In this document: positions 36,111 through 46,536 of the stretch, piece by piece
Layout: each line of letters begins with the position of its first letter
Numbering within the stretch: position 1 is the stretch's first letter
Source of the DNA: Cellvibrio sp. KY-GH-1
GTDB lineage: Bacteria; Pseudomonadota; Gammaproteobacteria; Pseudomonadales; Cellvibrionaceae
Assembly (NCBI RefSeq): GCF_008806975.1
Contig: NZ_CP031728.1
Location: 3,741,501 to 3,805,500 of the forward strand
DNA length: 64,000 bases
Direction: 5' to 3'
Notes under the pieces: model-generated
What the model was told of the DNA's origin: nothing
The model's input: only the letters and a program-made list of their open reading frames with translations
Database searches by the model: none
Program-made: the position numbers and the translations under genes

Positions 36111-37142
36111 TTATTTGGTTTCGGTCTTGGTCACTGCGGTAGATACCTGACCCATTACTCGACGGTTTTGCTCGCGACCAGCTGCAGTTGCGTTATCTGC
36201 TACTGGCTTGGCTTCGCCGTAACCAATCGCTTTCACACGGTCAGCACCGATACCGTACTTGGTAATCAACGCCGCTTTAACTGCATCAGCACGGCTTTGT
36301 GACAGCTTTTGGTTGTAAGCATCAGAACCCTGGCTGTCAGTATGACCTTCAACGCTCACAACTGTGTCAGCGTATTGGTTCATGAAAGTCGCCAATTTGG
36401 ATACTTCGCCTTCAAACTCTGGCTTGATGATGGATTTGGCCGTATCGAAAGTGATATTCAGCTCGATAGCTACAGTTTCCGTCAGTTTCAATGAGCAGCC
36501 GACAGCATCAACCTTATGAGTTTTCGGGGTGTCCGGGCATTGGTCTTTAGAATCCAATACACCGTCACCGTCAGAGTCTTTCTCAGGCTCTGGAGCTGGT
36601 GCCACTTTAACTGGCGCAGGAGAACCACCAAACAGGTAGCTAATACCTGCATTCAGCGCCAAATCAGTGTATTCATTATCCAGGCTGTTGAAAGCACGCA
36701 CGTCGGTACGGAACTCCCAATTACCACCCAGATTGCGCTTAACGCCAGCACCCAGGTTTACCAGGGTGTCGCGCTCCGACCAATCTTCAGAGTCTACTTC
36801 ACGCTTTTGATCGCCCACACCAAACGCTACATAAGGGCGCCACAAACTTTCAGTATTGATGTTATACAAAGCATCCAAACGGTATTGGGTGCCGTCTACA
36901 TCAACATTGTCATCCTGGGTTTCTGTGCTGTATTGGCTGGCAACCGCTTCCAAAGTCCAGTTTTCATCCAACACATACCCAAAACCCAAACCAAAAGTGT
37001 TGGCATCTTCCAGCGGATCTTCAAAGAAGGTACGGCCAACATCGGCACGAACTTCGAATTTATGGTTATCGGCGCTCGCACCAGCAGAAATAGCAGCAAT
37101 AGCGGCGGACAAAGCTAAAATGTGTGTGTTTTTCATGGCCAT
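36111..37142 (-). CDS. OprF/OmpA-family outer-membrane porin
   Basis: A 343-residue outer-membrane protein. The signal peptide (ISAGASA) precedes an eight-strand barrel of about 170 residues, a proline-rich hinge (APVKVAPAPEPEK), thrombospondin-type calcium repeats (DSDGDGVLDSKDQCPD) and an OmpA peptidoglycan-binding domain (VEGHTDSQGSDAYN, GREQNRRV). This is the OprF plan, so it should link the outer membrane to the cell wall. ATG at 37142 follows GGAG at six bases; the 43 codons added by the longer frame are not a signal peptide. Confidence 0.92.
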   Translation of the reverse strand: MAMKNTHILALSAAIAAISAGASADNHKFEVRADVGRTFFEDPLEDANTFGLGFGYVLDENWTLEAVASQYSTETQDDNVDVDGTQYRLDALYNINTESLWRPYVAFGVGDQKREVDSEDWSERDTLVNLGAGVKRNLGGNWEFRTDVRAFNSLDNEYTDLALNAGISYLFGGSPAPVKVAPAPEPEKDSDGDGVLDSKDQCPDTPKTHKVDAVGCSLKLTETVAIELNITFDTAKSIIKPEFEGEVSKLATFMNQYADTVVSVEGHTDSQGSDAYNQKLSQSRADAVKAALITKYGIGADRVKAIGYGEAKPVADNATAAGREQNRRVMGQVSTAVTKTETK

Positions 37143-37325
37143 TTCGTTCTCCGTTGAAAATAGCGAGGTTCCAAAAAAGACAATCTGGTTATCTTTGCTA
37201 ATCAAGAACCCGAGATTGCGAAAAAAATATAACCGTTGCCGGTCTCTAAACTTACACCTGCTGAATTCCATTTCATGATTATTTTCAGATGCTTACCTTA
37301 GCAAATTAAAGCGCTATATGCCAAT

Positions 37326-38072
37326 TTACGCCGTTTTTTTGAACAACAAATCCCAAACCCCATGACCGAGGCGTTCACCGCGTTTTTCAAACTTAGTGAT
37401 CGGACGATAATCTGGCCTAGGAGCGAATCCGGTTTCCGTGAATTCTGTCGCAAAACCTGTCGCGCTATTCATTACTTCCAGCATATGTTCAGCATAGGGT
37501 TGCCAGTCAGTTGCCATATGCAGAACGCCACCCGTTTTTAGTTTTGGGCGCAGCTTCTGGATAAAAGCAGGCTGAACAATCCGGCGCTTGTGGTGCTTTT
37601 TCTTATGCCATGGATCCGGGAAGTACAATTGCAGCCGATCAATACTGCCATCGGGTATACAATCTTCCAGAACATCCATTGCATCCGCCATATATACCCG
37701 CAAGTTGCTTAACCCTTGCTGACTGGCGGTACTAATTAAACGACCAACACCAGGTGGATGCACTTCGATACCAATAAAGTTCTTTTCCGGCTCATTCGCT
37801 GCCATTTGCAGCAATGAGTCGCCCATACCAAAGCCGATTTCCAGCACCAAGGGAGCCTCGCGGCCAAACACTGCAAAAGGATTAATAGCACCGGCAAACA
37901 GGCTTACACCCATGGACGGCCAGTATTTATCAAAGGCACTTTTTTGCCCAGCAGTAATTCGTCCAGCGCGAATCACGAAGCTGCGAATGGATTTGGGTTT
38001 AAATTCAGGCTTGATCAAAAAGCCTTCCTCTCCACCTTCAAGATCAGGAGTTAACTCGGGAAACTCAGACAT
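37326..38072 (-). CDS. trmB: tRNA (guanine-N7)-methyltransferase
   Basis: A class I methyltransferase of 248 residues that makes m7G46 in tRNA. The SAM site is [14 protein letters not shown], and the characteristic TrmB motif [14 protein letters not shown] is present (about residue 150). The C-terminal [20 protein letters not shown] is also diagnostic. ATG at 38072 is chosen over an upstream TTG. It lies 31 bp after the DUF423 gene on the same strand and is probably co-transcribed with it. Confidence 0.96.
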   Translation of the reverse strand: MSEFPELTPDLEGGEEGFLIKPEFKPKSIRSFVIRAGRITAGQKSAFDKYWPSMGVSLFAGAINPFAVFGREAPLVLEIGFGMGDSLLQMAANEPEKNFIGIEVHPPGVGRLISTASQQGLSNLRVYMADAMDVLEDCIPDGSIDRLQLYFPDPWHKKKHHKRRIVQPAFIQKLRPKLKTGGVLHMATDWQPYAEHMLEVMNSATGFATEFTETGFAPRPDYRPITKFEKRGERLGHGVWDLLFKKTA

Positions 38073-38103
38073 AAAGACATTCAAATAATTTAGGAAGAAA
38101 ATA

Positions 38104-38487
38104 TCAGGATTTAGATTTCAAACGCCAAGCTGCCACGGCCAGTAAAACCCAACCCATAAGAAAACACAGCCCGCCTAGCGGTGTAATTGGCCCCAACCAA
38201 TGCGGAGCACCCAGCGCCAAAGCATAAAGACTGCCACTAAACATCAGGCTACCCAGTATAAAGGCCCAGCCACCAGCTTTTAACCCCGGGGTTGAAGGTT
38301 TATGGATAAGTAGCAGGGCAACCATTAACAACGCCAATGCATGGTACATCTGGTACTGCACCCCCGTTTTTACTACCTCGATCATCTCCGGTGTCAGCAC
38401 TTTTTTCAGGCCGTGAGCGGCGAAAGCGCCAACAACTACGGACAAAAATCCGCTAACAGCGGCGATCAAAATAAAAGTGCGCGCCAC
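38104..38487 (-). CDS. DUF423 family membrane protein (YgdD-like)
   Basis: A small inner-membrane protein of 127 residues with four predicted helices and the family pattern [12 protein letters not shown] near the N-terminus and [13 protein letters not shown] near the end. Its function is unknown. A GTG start at 38487 is supported by GAGGAGG five bases upstream. It precedes trmB in the same direction. Confidence 0.85.
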   Translation of the reverse strand: MARTFILIAAVSGFLSVVVGAFAAHGLKKVLTPEMIEVVKTGVQYQMYHALALLMVALLLIHKPSTPGLKAGGWAFILGSLMFSGSLYALALGAPHWLGPITPLGGLCFLMGWVLLAVAAWRLKSKS

Positions 38488-38530
38488 AAATTCCTCCTCA
38501 TTTTGGTAATTAGAAAACGCCCGGCCAATA

Positions 38531-38560
38531 AAAAAGCCGCGCTTAGCGCGGCTTTTTTTT
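38531..38560. terminator. Bidirectional terminator after rpoH
   Basis: Stem GCCGCGC/GCGCGGC with a three-base loop TTA, flanked by five A residues and eight T residues, so it can work on both strands. It separates rpoH from the DUF423 gene. Confidence 0.9.
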
Positions 38561-38576
38561 CAACGCTAGAAACTAA

Positions 38577-39437
38577 TCAAGCTTCCAGCATCATGGTTTT
38601 TACTTTGTTCATGGCATTTTTTTCCAACTGGCGAATACGCTCTGCAGAAACACCATATTCAGCTGCCAGATCATGCAAAGTCGCTTTGTCATCGTTTAAC
38701 CAGCGACGCTGCAGGATAACACGGCTGCGATCATCGAGTTTTTCCAAGGCTTTTTCTAAACCATTAACGTTTGACTCTTCCCAATTAGACTCTTCCAAGC
38801 GCGCTGCCGGATCGTAACGGTTGTCTTCCAGGTAATGGGCAGGTGCGACATAGCTGTCATCTTCGTCATCGTCACCGGCATCAAAACCAGCATCATAAGA
38901 TGCCAAACGACCTTCCATTTCACGCACTTGCTTAACATCAACACCCAGATCTTGCGCTACCGCGTGAGCTTCATCATTGCTCAACCAAGCCAAGCGCTTC
39001 TTGGCGCTACGCAGATTGAAGAACAATTTGCGCTGGGCCTTGGTGGTGGCGATTTTAACAATGCGCCAGTTTTTCAAGATAAATTCGTGAATTTCAGCTT
39101 TTATCCAGTGTACTGCGAAGGATACCAAACGCACGCCTTTGTCCGGATCAAAGCGTTTTACCGCTTTCATCAGACCGACATTGCCTTCTTGGACCAGATC
39201 GCCGAGTGGCAAACCGTAACCGTTGTAGGAGCGGGCAATGTGGACCACAAAACGCAGGTGTGCCATCACGAGTTTACGTGCGGCATCAAGGTTGCCATTG
39301 TGGTGCAGATCGCGCGCCAGTTCCTGCTCCTCATCAACCGAGAGAATTGAGAAACTACTAACCGCTTGCACATAGGCATTCAGGTTTGCACCGGGGGCAA
39401 GGGTGCCAATAGGTTGCAGACTTGTGCTTGTGCTCAT
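38577..39437 (-). CDS. rpoH: RNA polymerase sigma factor RpoH (sigma-32)
   Basis: The heat-shock sigma factor, 286 residues. Region 2 holds [20 protein letters not shown] and the RpoH box QRKLFFNLR is present, which separates it from RpoD/RpoS. Region 4 ends with [24 protein letters not shown] at 39437 follows GGAGGT with five-base spacing. An acidic insert (DAGDDDEDD) near residue 190 is unusual but in frame. It follows the ftsY-ftsE-ftsX genes, as in Escherichia and Pseudomonas. Confidence 0.97.
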   Translation of the reverse strand: MSTSTSLQPIGTLAPGANLNAYVQAVSSFSILSVDEEQELARDLHHNGNLDAARKLVMAHLRFVVHIARSYNGYGLPLGDLVQEGNVGLMKAVKRFDPDKGVRLVSFAVHWIKAEIHEFILKNWRIVKIATTKAQRKLFFNLRSAKKRLAWLSNDEAHAVAQDLGVDVKQVREMEGRLASYDAGFDAGDDDEDDSYVAPAHYLEDNRYDPAARLEESNWEESNVNGLEKALEKLDDRSRVILQRRWLNDDKATLHDLAAEYGVSAERIRQLEKNAMNKVKTMMLEA

Positions 39438-39559
39438 GATTACCTCCAGTAACAATATGGCCCGAGTGTAACAGCTGCTTATTGGTTCCGCTAGCACCGA
39501 AAAAGTTCACTTAACACGGATTTTGCACCTATTCACACCCTGAGCCGAAGATTTCCTTT

Positions 39560-40633
39560 TTATCGGGGCTGGATCAAGTAGAGATGCCGTGCCACCGCTA
39601 TCCACGCCCCCAATAGCCCGGTTAGGCCGGCGATCAGGACTAGCTGGAGGCTCTCAATGAAATTTAAACCCTGCAAACGAAAACTGCTTTGATACAAATC
39701 AGCCAGTTGTGTGACCGGCACCGATAACCACCAAAAACCTATCGCCAGCAGTATTACCGCCAGAATTCCTCCTCCGACGCCATACCATAAACCGGTATAG
39801 AGGAAGGGGCGGCGGACATACGCATCTGTTGCACCTACCAGTTTGACCACCAGGATTTCGTCGCGACGGTTTTCAATTGCCATACGGATGGTATTGCCAA
39901 TGACTAACAATACCCCCAAGGCTAGCAGGCCTGCCAGTGCGACCACAAGGCGCTCGGCAATGGTGATGAACTGATGCAAGCGTTTGACCCAGAGCATATC
40001 CAAACGCACGTCAGCCACCAAGGGGTCGGCAATTAGTGCCTGTTGTAGCGAGTTGAGCACATCGGGCGCATTGCCACCAATTCTGGGTTTGATCAGGATA
40101 ACCGCCGGCAAAGGGTTCTCATCCAAATGATTCGCTAACTCACCTAACCCCGAACCACGCTTAAACTCATCCAATGCCTGCTCTGGCGAAACATATGTGG
40201 CTAGGGCAACATCCGGCCGCTGCGCCCACCGACCGCGCAAATCCTGAGCTTGATTGGAGTTAGTGTCTTTTTTGAGGAACACGGAAATCTGGCTGGAATC
40301 CTGCCAGGTCTGACCGATTTGCTGCACATTGCTAAAAACCACAAACAGCGCTGCCGGCAAGGCAACAGCGATAGCTATCACCAGCCAGGTCATCAGGCTT
40401 TGCAGCGGCGTTTCGAGCAGGCGCAGCAAACTTTCAATGGCGGAATTACTGTGATGGGCACTCCAGGCATCCAGCTTGTCGCGCCAGGAAGTTTTACTTT
40501 GTACAGCGCCTTGCGAGCGCGCGGCCGCGCGCGGTTCTGCGCGCACCGGTTCACGCACAGTGCGCTCGCTGCGATTTGCAGTGGCGCCCATGCGATTCGG
40601 GCGACGCTCGGGTTTAGGTCTTTGCGGTTTCAC
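39560..40633 (-). CDS. ftsX: Cell division ABC transporter permease FtsX
   Basis: A divisome membrane protein of 357 residues with four helices: one near residue 85, then a periplasmic domain, then three in the last 150 residues. With FtsE it controls peptidoglycan amidases through EnvC-type partners. The N-terminal 60 residues are basic, proline- and arginine-rich and longer than in E. coli. The GTG start overlaps the ftsE stop by four bases (GTGA), so translation is coupled. Confidence 0.95.
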   Translation of the reverse strand: MKPQRPKPERRPNRMGATANRSERTVREPVRAEPRAAARSQGAVQSKTSWRDKLDAWSAHHSNSAIESLLRLLETPLQSLMTWLVIAIAVALPAALFVVFSNVQQIGQTWQDSSQISVFLKKDTNSNQAQDLRGRWAQRPDVALATYVSPEQALDEFKRGSGLGELANHLDENPLPAVILIKPRIGGNAPDVLNSLQQALIADPLVADVRLDMLWVKRLHQFITIAERLVVALAGLLALGVLLVIGNTIRMAIENRRDEILVVKLVGATDAYVRRPFLYTGLWYGVGGGILAVILLAIGFWWLSVPVTQLADLYQSSFRLQGLNFIESLQLVLIAGLTGLLGAWIAVARHLYLIQPR

Positions 40634-41304
40634 CAGAGCACCCCGTCATGTACCAGCTTGCCTTGCACCAGCCCAAGTACGCGTTTATTCATTCGCTTAA
40701 GCAGCTCAACGTCGTGGGTAGCGATCATTACTGTGGTACCCACTTCGTTAAACTGGCGAAATAAGGTCATGATTTCGTTGGATAACTCCGGATCCAGATT
40801 ACCGGTCGGCTCATCCGCCAATAATAACGTCGGCTTATTTACGACCGCCCGTGCTATGCCTACACGCTGCTGCTCGCCACCGGACAACATAATCGGGTTG
40901 CTGCGCTCTTTATCGAGCAGATCTACCTTGTCCAGGGCCGCGCGCACACGTTTGCCAATTTCCTGATGCGGATAGCCAGCCACTTGCAGGGGCAAGGCAA
41001 CGTTATCGTAAACCGTACGATCAAACAGCAGTTGATGATTCTGGAAAACTACCCCGATATTGCGGCGAAAATAAGGTAGTTGGCTTTTGGACATGCGCGC
41101 CAAGTGATGACCATCGACAAATACATTGCCATGGGAGGGCTGCTCCATTAGCAGGATCATCTTCATCAGAGTGCTCTTACCTGCGCCCGAGTGGCCGGTC
41201 AGGAACAGCATTTCGCCGGCCTCAACCTCAAAATCCACGCGCGCCAAGGCTTCGTACCCAGTATCGTAGCGCTTGCTTACCGTTTCGAATCGAATCACAA
41301 CCAA
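40630..41304 (-). CDS. ftsE: Cell division ATP-binding protein FtsE
   Basis: The 224-residue ABC ATPase partner of FtsX. Walker A is TGHSGAGKSTL, signature LSGGEQQRVGIARA and Walker B LLLADEPTGNLD. Length and order are normal. It starts 10 bp after ftsY and overlaps ftsX, so ftsY, ftsE and ftsX form one operon. Confidence 0.97.
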   Translation of the reverse strand: MVVIRFETVSKRYDTGYEALARVDFEVEAGEMLFLTGHSGAGKSTLMKMILLMEQPSHGNVFVDGHHLARMSKSQLPYFRRNIGVVFQNHQLLFDRTVYDNVALPLQVAGYPHQEIGKRVRAALDKVDLLDKERSNPIMLSGGEQQRVGIARAVVNKPTLLLADEPTGNLDPELSNEIMTLFRQFNEVGTTVMIATHDVELLKRMNKRVLGLVQGKLVHDGVLW

Positions 41305-41313
41305 TCCTGTGTA

Positions 41314-42447
41314 TTAATTTGCGTCGGCCTGATTAAACAGGGCTTTGATAAAGGGCTCAGCGGCAAAGGGTTGCAGGTCTTCGATAGACTCGCCTACCCC
41401 GATAAAGCGCACTGGCAGGCTAAATTTTTTGCTCAGCGCGAAAATCACGCCGCCTTTGGCGGTCCCATCCAGTTTGGTCAGCACCAAACCGGTGACGCCT
41501 GCCGCGTCGCGGAATTGTTCAGCCTGATTAACCGCGTTTTGACCGGTGCCCGCATCCAGTACCAACAGTACTTCGTGTGGAGCAGACGCGTCCAATTTGG
41601 CCATCACTCGCTTAACCTTGGCCAACTCCTCCATCAAGTGGTTCTTGTTGTGCAGACGACCAGCTGTATCGGCAATCACCACATCAATACCGCGCGCCTT
41701 GGCTGCATTAAGCGCGTCATAAATTACCGAGGCGGAATCGGCGCCGGTGTGCTGGGCGATTACCGGTACATTGTTGCGCTCACCCCAGACTTGTAGTTGT
41801 TCGACCGCCGCCGCGCGGAATGTATCCCCCGCCGCCAACATGACTTTTTTACCTTCATTTTGCAGACGTTTGGCCAACTTGCCGATGGTGGTGGTTTTGC
41901 CTACGCCGTTGACACCCACCACCAGAATTACAAAGGGCGCTTTGGCGGAATCAACTACCAGTGGTTGCTCGACGGGCTTTAAAAGGTCAGCCAGTTGGTC
42001 ACGTAACGCCTTGTAGAGTGCATCGGCGTCATTCAACTGTTTGCGCGCCACCCGCGCGGTGAGGTTATCGATAATTTCGCTGGTAGCTTCCATACCCACG
42101 TCAGCCAGCAACAACTGGGTTTCCAGTTCTTCGAATAGATCCTCATCAATGGACTTGCGACCAAGAAACAGATTGCCCAAGCCTTCGGCAAAATGACTGG
42201 AAGTGCGACTCAAACCCTGCTTGATACGGGCAAAGAAGCCCAGTTTAGTTGGCGCAGGTTCAGCGGGCACTGGCGCCTCAGCAACCACTTCAGCACTGGC
42301 CTCAAAAGGCTCTTTCTTGTTTTCGACAAGAGTTTCATCGAGGATTTCAGAAACATCCGGCTGGACTTCAACCGCTGTTTCAGGGCTGGCTTCGTTAACC
42401 TTATCGGCTTCTGACTTATCAGATTTTTTAAACAGATTGAAAAACAT
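41314..42447 (-). CDS. ftsY: Signal recognition particle receptor FtsY
   Basis: A 377-residue SRP receptor GTPase that brings ribosomes to the SecYEG translocon. The first 65 residues form the acidic A domain; the NG domain has [15 protein letters not shown] (P-loop), DTAGR and [10 protein letters not shown]. It is the first gene of the ftsY-ftsE-ftsX run and is divergent from rsmD, the arrangement known in Escherichia and Pseudomonas. Confidence 0.97.
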   Translation of the reverse strand: MFFNLFKKSDKSEADKVNEASPETAVEVQPDVSEILDETLVENKKEPFEASAEVVAEAPVPAEPAPTKLGFFARIKQGLSRTSSHFAEGLGNLFLGRKSIDEDLFEELETQLLLADVGMEATSEIIDNLTARVARKQLNDADALYKALRDQLADLLKPVEQPLVVDSAKAPFVILVVGVNGVGKTTTIGKLAKRLQNEGKKVMLAAGDTFRAAAVEQLQVWGERNNVPVIAQHTGADSASVIYDALNAAKARGIDVVIADTAGRLHNKNHLMEELAKVKRVMAKLDASAPHEVLLVLDAGTGQNAVNQAEQFRDAAGVTGLVLTKLDGTAKGGVIFALSKKFSLPVRFIGVGESIEDLQPFAAEPFIKALFNQADAN

Positions 42448-42542
42448 AATCGTGATCTGGGGAGTGTCGAGGGAGAAATCCGGTTGGCCGAATCATTCCA
42501 GCCAGGGCAGTAAAGGCGCTATCCTACCACTTATGTTTACTT

Positions 42543-43163
42543 GTGCGAGAGAAGACCTTGTCCAGACCCGGCAACAAAGCTGCAAACTCCACCGCAAACT
42601 CCACCAGAGGCAACAATCAGTTGCGCATTATTGGCGGCAGCTGGCGCGGGCGAAAATTAAGTTTTCCTGATGTGGATGGCTTGCGCCCCACCGGCGATCG
42701 TATCCGCGAAACCCTGTTTAACTGGCTGGCACCGGATATTCAGGGTGCGCACTGTCTGGATCTATTTGCCGGTTCTGGCGCATTGGGGTTGGAAGCTTTG
42801 TCGCGCGGGGCAGGTGAAAGCGTGCTCATCGAGAAACACCCCGCGGCAGCGCAGGCGCTGGTAAAAAACCTGACATTGTTGAATGCAACCGGCGCCAAGG
42901 TAGTTAATACTGATGCGGTCACCTATTTAGCAAACACCGACAACCCGAAAGCCTTCGATGTTGTATTTATTGATCCGCCGTTTCAGTTAAAGCTTTGGCA
43001 AAAAAGCATCGACCTACTGGAACAAGGTAATTGGCTGGCGGGGGGATGTGCGATCTATGTAGAATCCGGGCTAACGGACTCCTACTGCCCCCCGGAAAGT
43101 TGGACCCTGCATCGCGATAAAACAACCAGCACCTTGCGTTACTGCTTGTTTTATCGTGAATAA
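42543..43163 (+). CDS. rsmD: 16S rRNA (guanine966-N2)-methyltransferase
   Basis: A methyltransferase of 206 residues that modifies G966 of 16S rRNA. Landmarks are RIIGGSWRGRKLSFP, RPTGDRIRETLFNWL, the SAM site DLFAGSGALGLEALSRG and the catalytic DPPF. The frame opens with GTG at 42543; about 25 residues before RIIGG are not conserved and contain a small AANST repeat, so a later start is possible. It is divergent from ftsY and converges on the CBM6 gene with only 8 bp between. Confidence 0.94.
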   Translation: MREKTLSRPGNKAANSTANSTRGNNQLRIIGGSWRGRKLSFPDVDGLRPTGDRIRETLFNWLAPDIQGAHCLDLFAGSGALGLEALSRGAGESVLIEKHPAAAQALVKNLTLLNATGAKVVNTDAVTYLANTDNPKAFDVVFIDPPFQLKLWQKSIDLLEQGNWLAGGCAIYVESGLTDSYCPPESWTLHRDKTTSTLRYCLFYRE

Positions 43164-43171
43164 GCTAAGAA

Positions 43172-44746
43172 TTACAACGCCTGAATATTTACAAACTTGC
43201 TGTAAAACCCGTTTTTATCAAACGCAGCTATTTCAAACACGTAACTTCCATTTGCCAAGCCGTTCAACGTAAAGCTGTTGTCCCAAGGGCCAATGCCAGT
43301 TGAAACATAGGTGTATTTGGTGTCGCCTGCGAGTTTATAGCGAATCTCATACCCGCCCAAATCTTCCGCATTCAATACTTCACCATTGGCCCGAGCGGTA
43401 GGTGGCGTCCATTTGAAATATGCCTCTCCTGTCGTAACATCACTGGTCGTGGTTGTAGAGGTGGAAGCTGCACTGGAAGAACTCACAGCAGCTGCAGAAG
43501 AACTAGAAGAACTGGAACTGGTTGTTACTACACTGGGTGCAGAACTGGTTGAGCTGGTCACCGCCCCGGCTGAGCTTGATTGTGCAGACGAGGAGGTTGC
43601 GGTCGTTGATTCGATTTTAAACCAGTTGATATTAAAGCCGTAACTGCCACGCGCCAAAGCGGTAATTCCAAACCTGTGTGAGCCAGCAGTTAAGGTCACG
43701 GTTTTCTCCACATCTACCCACTTTTGGGAGTCTCCGGTTTTAGGTACAGACACAGTTGCATATTGCGCACTACCATCCGCCTCATGAAACGCAAAACTAC
43801 CCCCCCCTGCCAAACTGGCAACCCGGTAGGTAACTTTGTAGGTTCCTGTAGTGGGAATATCTATGACTTTGTCGCTGTAGGATAGCCAATCATTTTCATG
43901 GAAATAACCCACATTCAACCCGCCCCCTATATCCGTTGTAGGCTGGGTTTGTATTCCACTCATCTCTGTATAGTCTTCAGCCTGGATAGTGGCTGGCAAA
44001 GGCAAGCCACGCAGTTCCACTTTAAACCAGTTGATATTGTAACCCGAACCACGAGTTAACGTGGTAATCCCCAAACTATGCACGCCCGCTTTCAAGCTAA
44101 CAGTCCGCTCAACATCAATCCATTTTTGGGTACCACCTGTGTTGGGGACGTTTACGACATCGTACTGGGCACTTTTATCAGCTTCATGAAGCGCAAAACT
44201 ACCACCGCCACCGTTACTGGCAACACGATAAGTGACTTTATAATTCCCCGTTAACGGCGCGACAAATTGAGTATCCGAATAGGACATCCAATCGCCTTCA
44301 TGGAAATACCCAACGTTCAAACCTCCGCCAACATCCTTGGTTGCTTCAGTTTGCACGCCAAACATACTGGTGTAACTTTCAGCCTGGATAGTAAGCGGTA
44401 GACTGGTAGTTGTACTGCTTTTACTGCTGCTGGACGAACTTGTCACCTGAGCTGCGGCCCCGGTTCCCAAACTCATCAGCGGCGCAAACAAAGCCATCGC
44501 AAATGTCATGCGGCGCAAAGACATTTGCCACCCAAGGCCGCGTTTCAATTGTTGATGATTGATGTAACCTAACCTGATTAAAATCTCGCCAATGGAAGTG
44601 ACTTCCATGGCGGCCTTGTCATTCTGGTCTATATCTGCCCGCAAACGTTTTTGTTCGGCAATCGCAACTTTCAATTGACTAGTACTGATCAAGCCTTTTT
44701 CGACCAGAATGTCCCCTAAACGCGTTGCCTTGATATTCGTGGCCAT
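43172..44746 (-). CDS. MshEN-like domain fused to two CBM6 modules and an FN3-like domain
   Basis: An unusual 524-residue protein. Residues 9-32 (RLGDILVEKGLI...LKVAIAEQ) and 51-74 (SIGEILIRLGYI...LKRGLGWQ) match the two 24-residue motifs of MshEN domains, the c-di-GMP-binding unit of MshE/GspE-type ATPases. Next comes a hydrophobic signal- or anchor-like segment (77-98, ending TGAAAQ), a serine linker, two CBM6 beta-sandwiches (about 117-245 and 249-378, both with ...IQAE.Y openings), a long serine/threonine linker and an FN3-like domain (about 435-524). No catalytic module is present. It may be a membrane-anchored glycan-binding protein sensing c-di-GMP. Met75 could instead start a separate secreted form. 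Convergent with rsmD. Confidence 0.8.
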   Translation of the reverse strand: MATNIKATRLGDILVEKGLISTSQLKVAIAEQKRLRADIDQNDKAAMEVTSIGEILIRLGYINHQQLKRGLGWQMSLRRMTFAMALFAPLMSLGTGAAAQVTSSSSSSKSSTTTSLPLTIQAESYTSMFGVQTEATKDVGGGLNVGYFHEGDWMSYSDTQFVAPLTGNYKVTYRVASNGGGGSFALHEADKSAQYDVVNVPNTGGTQKWIDVERTVSLKAGVHSLGITTLTRGSGYNINWFKVELRGLPLPATIQAEDYTEMSGIQTQPTTDIGGGLNVGYFHENDWLSYSDKVIDIPTTGTYKVTYRVASLAGGGSFAFHEADGSAQYATVSVPKTGDSQKWVDVEKTVTLTAGSHRFGITALARGSYGFNINWFKIESTTATSSSAQSSSAGAVTSSTSSAPSVVTTSSSSSSSSAAAVSSSSAASTSTTTTSDVTTGEAYFKWTPPTARANGEVLNAEDLGGYEIRYKLAGDTKYTYVSTGIGPWDNSFTLNGLANGSYVFEIAAFDKNGFYSKFVNIQAL

Positions 44747-44945
44747 CTGCTACCTCCAAAATACAATTACCGACCCTGAACCATACTCAAGCGAAAATGA
44801 AAATGAAAATGACGCCTCAATTGAGTCTAGTTCAGGGGTTTCCAAGTTTGTGATCCAGTAATAGACCAAATTGTGCTTTAGAGTTTGCTGGTCAGCTCAT
44901 TACGAATTTTGTACCATGCGCGACCCACCGACCGGGACTCAATAA

Positions 44946-45437
<492 letters not shown>

Positions 45438-45455
45438 CTCCTTAAATGGTGCATC

Positions 45456-46268
45456 TTATTTCTGGCAATCCACACAGTAAACTGTGGTGCGATCATTCAT
45501 GCGCACCTCTTTAAGCAGCTTTTTGCACCGCGTACAGGGCTCGCCGCCGCGACCATAAACCAGTAACTGCTGTTTGAAATAGCCTGGTTTGCCATCTCCA
45601 CCCACAAAGTCGCGCAGGGTTGTTCCGCCCTGATCAATCGAACGCCGCAAGACAAATTGGATATCGCGCACCAGGTCTTCACAGTTTTTCCGTGTCAGTG
45701 AGCCCGCCTTGCGAATCGGCTTGATTGCCGACATAAACAGCGACTCATTAGCGTAGATGTTCCCCACACCCACAACGATCTTACTGTCCATAATGAATTG
45801 TTTGATCGCCTGGCTGCGTTTGCGCGTCCGCTCAAACAGATAATCCGCAGTGAAATTATCAGCCAGGGGTTCCGGCCCCAAATCGGCTAATAACTTATGC
45901 TTTTCAGGCTCACCTTCAATCCATAACAAACAGCCAAAACGGCGCGGGTCGCAATAACGCAGCGCCTGCTTGCCAAACACTAGATCAAAATGGTCGTGAA
46001 ACGATGGAGGTTCATCCACGTTGACGATACGCAAGCTACCTGACATCCCCAAGTGAATTAGTGCGTGCCCCAACCCAAAATCGAGCAACAGATATTTTCC
46101 ACGCCGCCGCACACCCAGTAGCTTTTTACCCGGCAATAAGGCAGCAAGCTCGGTTGGAATCGGCCAGCGCAGACGCGGCTGGCGGATGACAATCTCCGTC
46201 ACTTTGTGACCGAGAATATGGGGGCTAATGCCACGCAGGGTAGTTTCAACTTCAGGTAATTCAGGCAT
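45456..46268 (-). CDS. mutM: Formamidopyrimidine-DNA glycosylase
   Basis: A 270-residue glycosylase/AP-lyase that removes 8-oxoguanine. The start MPELPEVET carries the catalytic Pro and Glu; GNIYANESLF and the zinc finger (CTRCKKL...CVDC) at the C-terminus are intact. It is next to coaD as in many gammaproteobacteria. Confidence 0.97.
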   Translation of the reverse strand: MPELPEVETTLRGISPHILGHKVTEIVIRQPRLRWPIPTELAALLPGKKLLGVRRRGKYLLLDFGLGHALIHLGMSGSLRIVNVDEPPSFHDHFDLVFGKQALRYCDPRRFGCLLWIEGEPEKHKLLADLGPEPLADNFTADYLFERTRKRSQAIKQFIMDSKIVVGVGNIYANESLFMSAIKPIRKAGSLTRKNCEDLVRDIQFVLRRSIDQGGTTLRDFVGGDGKPGYFKQQLLVYGRGGEPCTRCKKLLKEVRMNDRTTVYCVDCQK

Positions 46269-46361
46269 ATCTCATCCGTTACAGAATCAAAGCGGGAAAA
46301 AACTAATCAATCAAGCACCAATCTGGCGTTGAAAATAGCAAAATGTCACCTACAATAAAAA

Positions 46362-46377
46362 TGTGACTCAAATCACA
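46362..46377. promoter_or_regulatory. CRP/Vfr-type binding site
   Basis: TGTGA-CTCAAA-TCACA is a perfect match to both half-sites of the CRP consensus. It lies in the 268-bp gap between mutM and the PEP-CTERM gene, 167 bp before the latter's ATG. No convincing -10 is placed at the usual class I or II distance, so its target is uncertain. Confidence 0.6.
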
Positions 46378-46536
46378 ATCATAATAAGATTTGATTCGCA
46401 CTTTTAAGCAACTTGGCCTGCAATTTGCGACGGCCATGATGCCAGTTCAGGCGCCATCCCAGCGGTAACGGGTCAACGCCACAGGAATAGATATCCTACT
46501 GGTTACCTTATCAACTGTTTGCCTCTGGAGTTTTTA

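Noticed and set aside
38341..38817. Plus-strand frame of 158 codons across the rpoH terminator
   Set aside because: It lies antisense to the DUF423 gene and rpoH, crosses a strong bidirectional terminator and has no protein-like features.
43440..43620. Triplet-like repeats resembling a microsatellite
   Set aside because: They encode the serine/threonine linker of the CBM6 protein and vary in codon, as expected for a linker.
44790..44816. Tandem GAAAAT repeats upstream of coaD
   Set aside because: Only three to four six-base units in an AT-rich gap; too short to claim a function.
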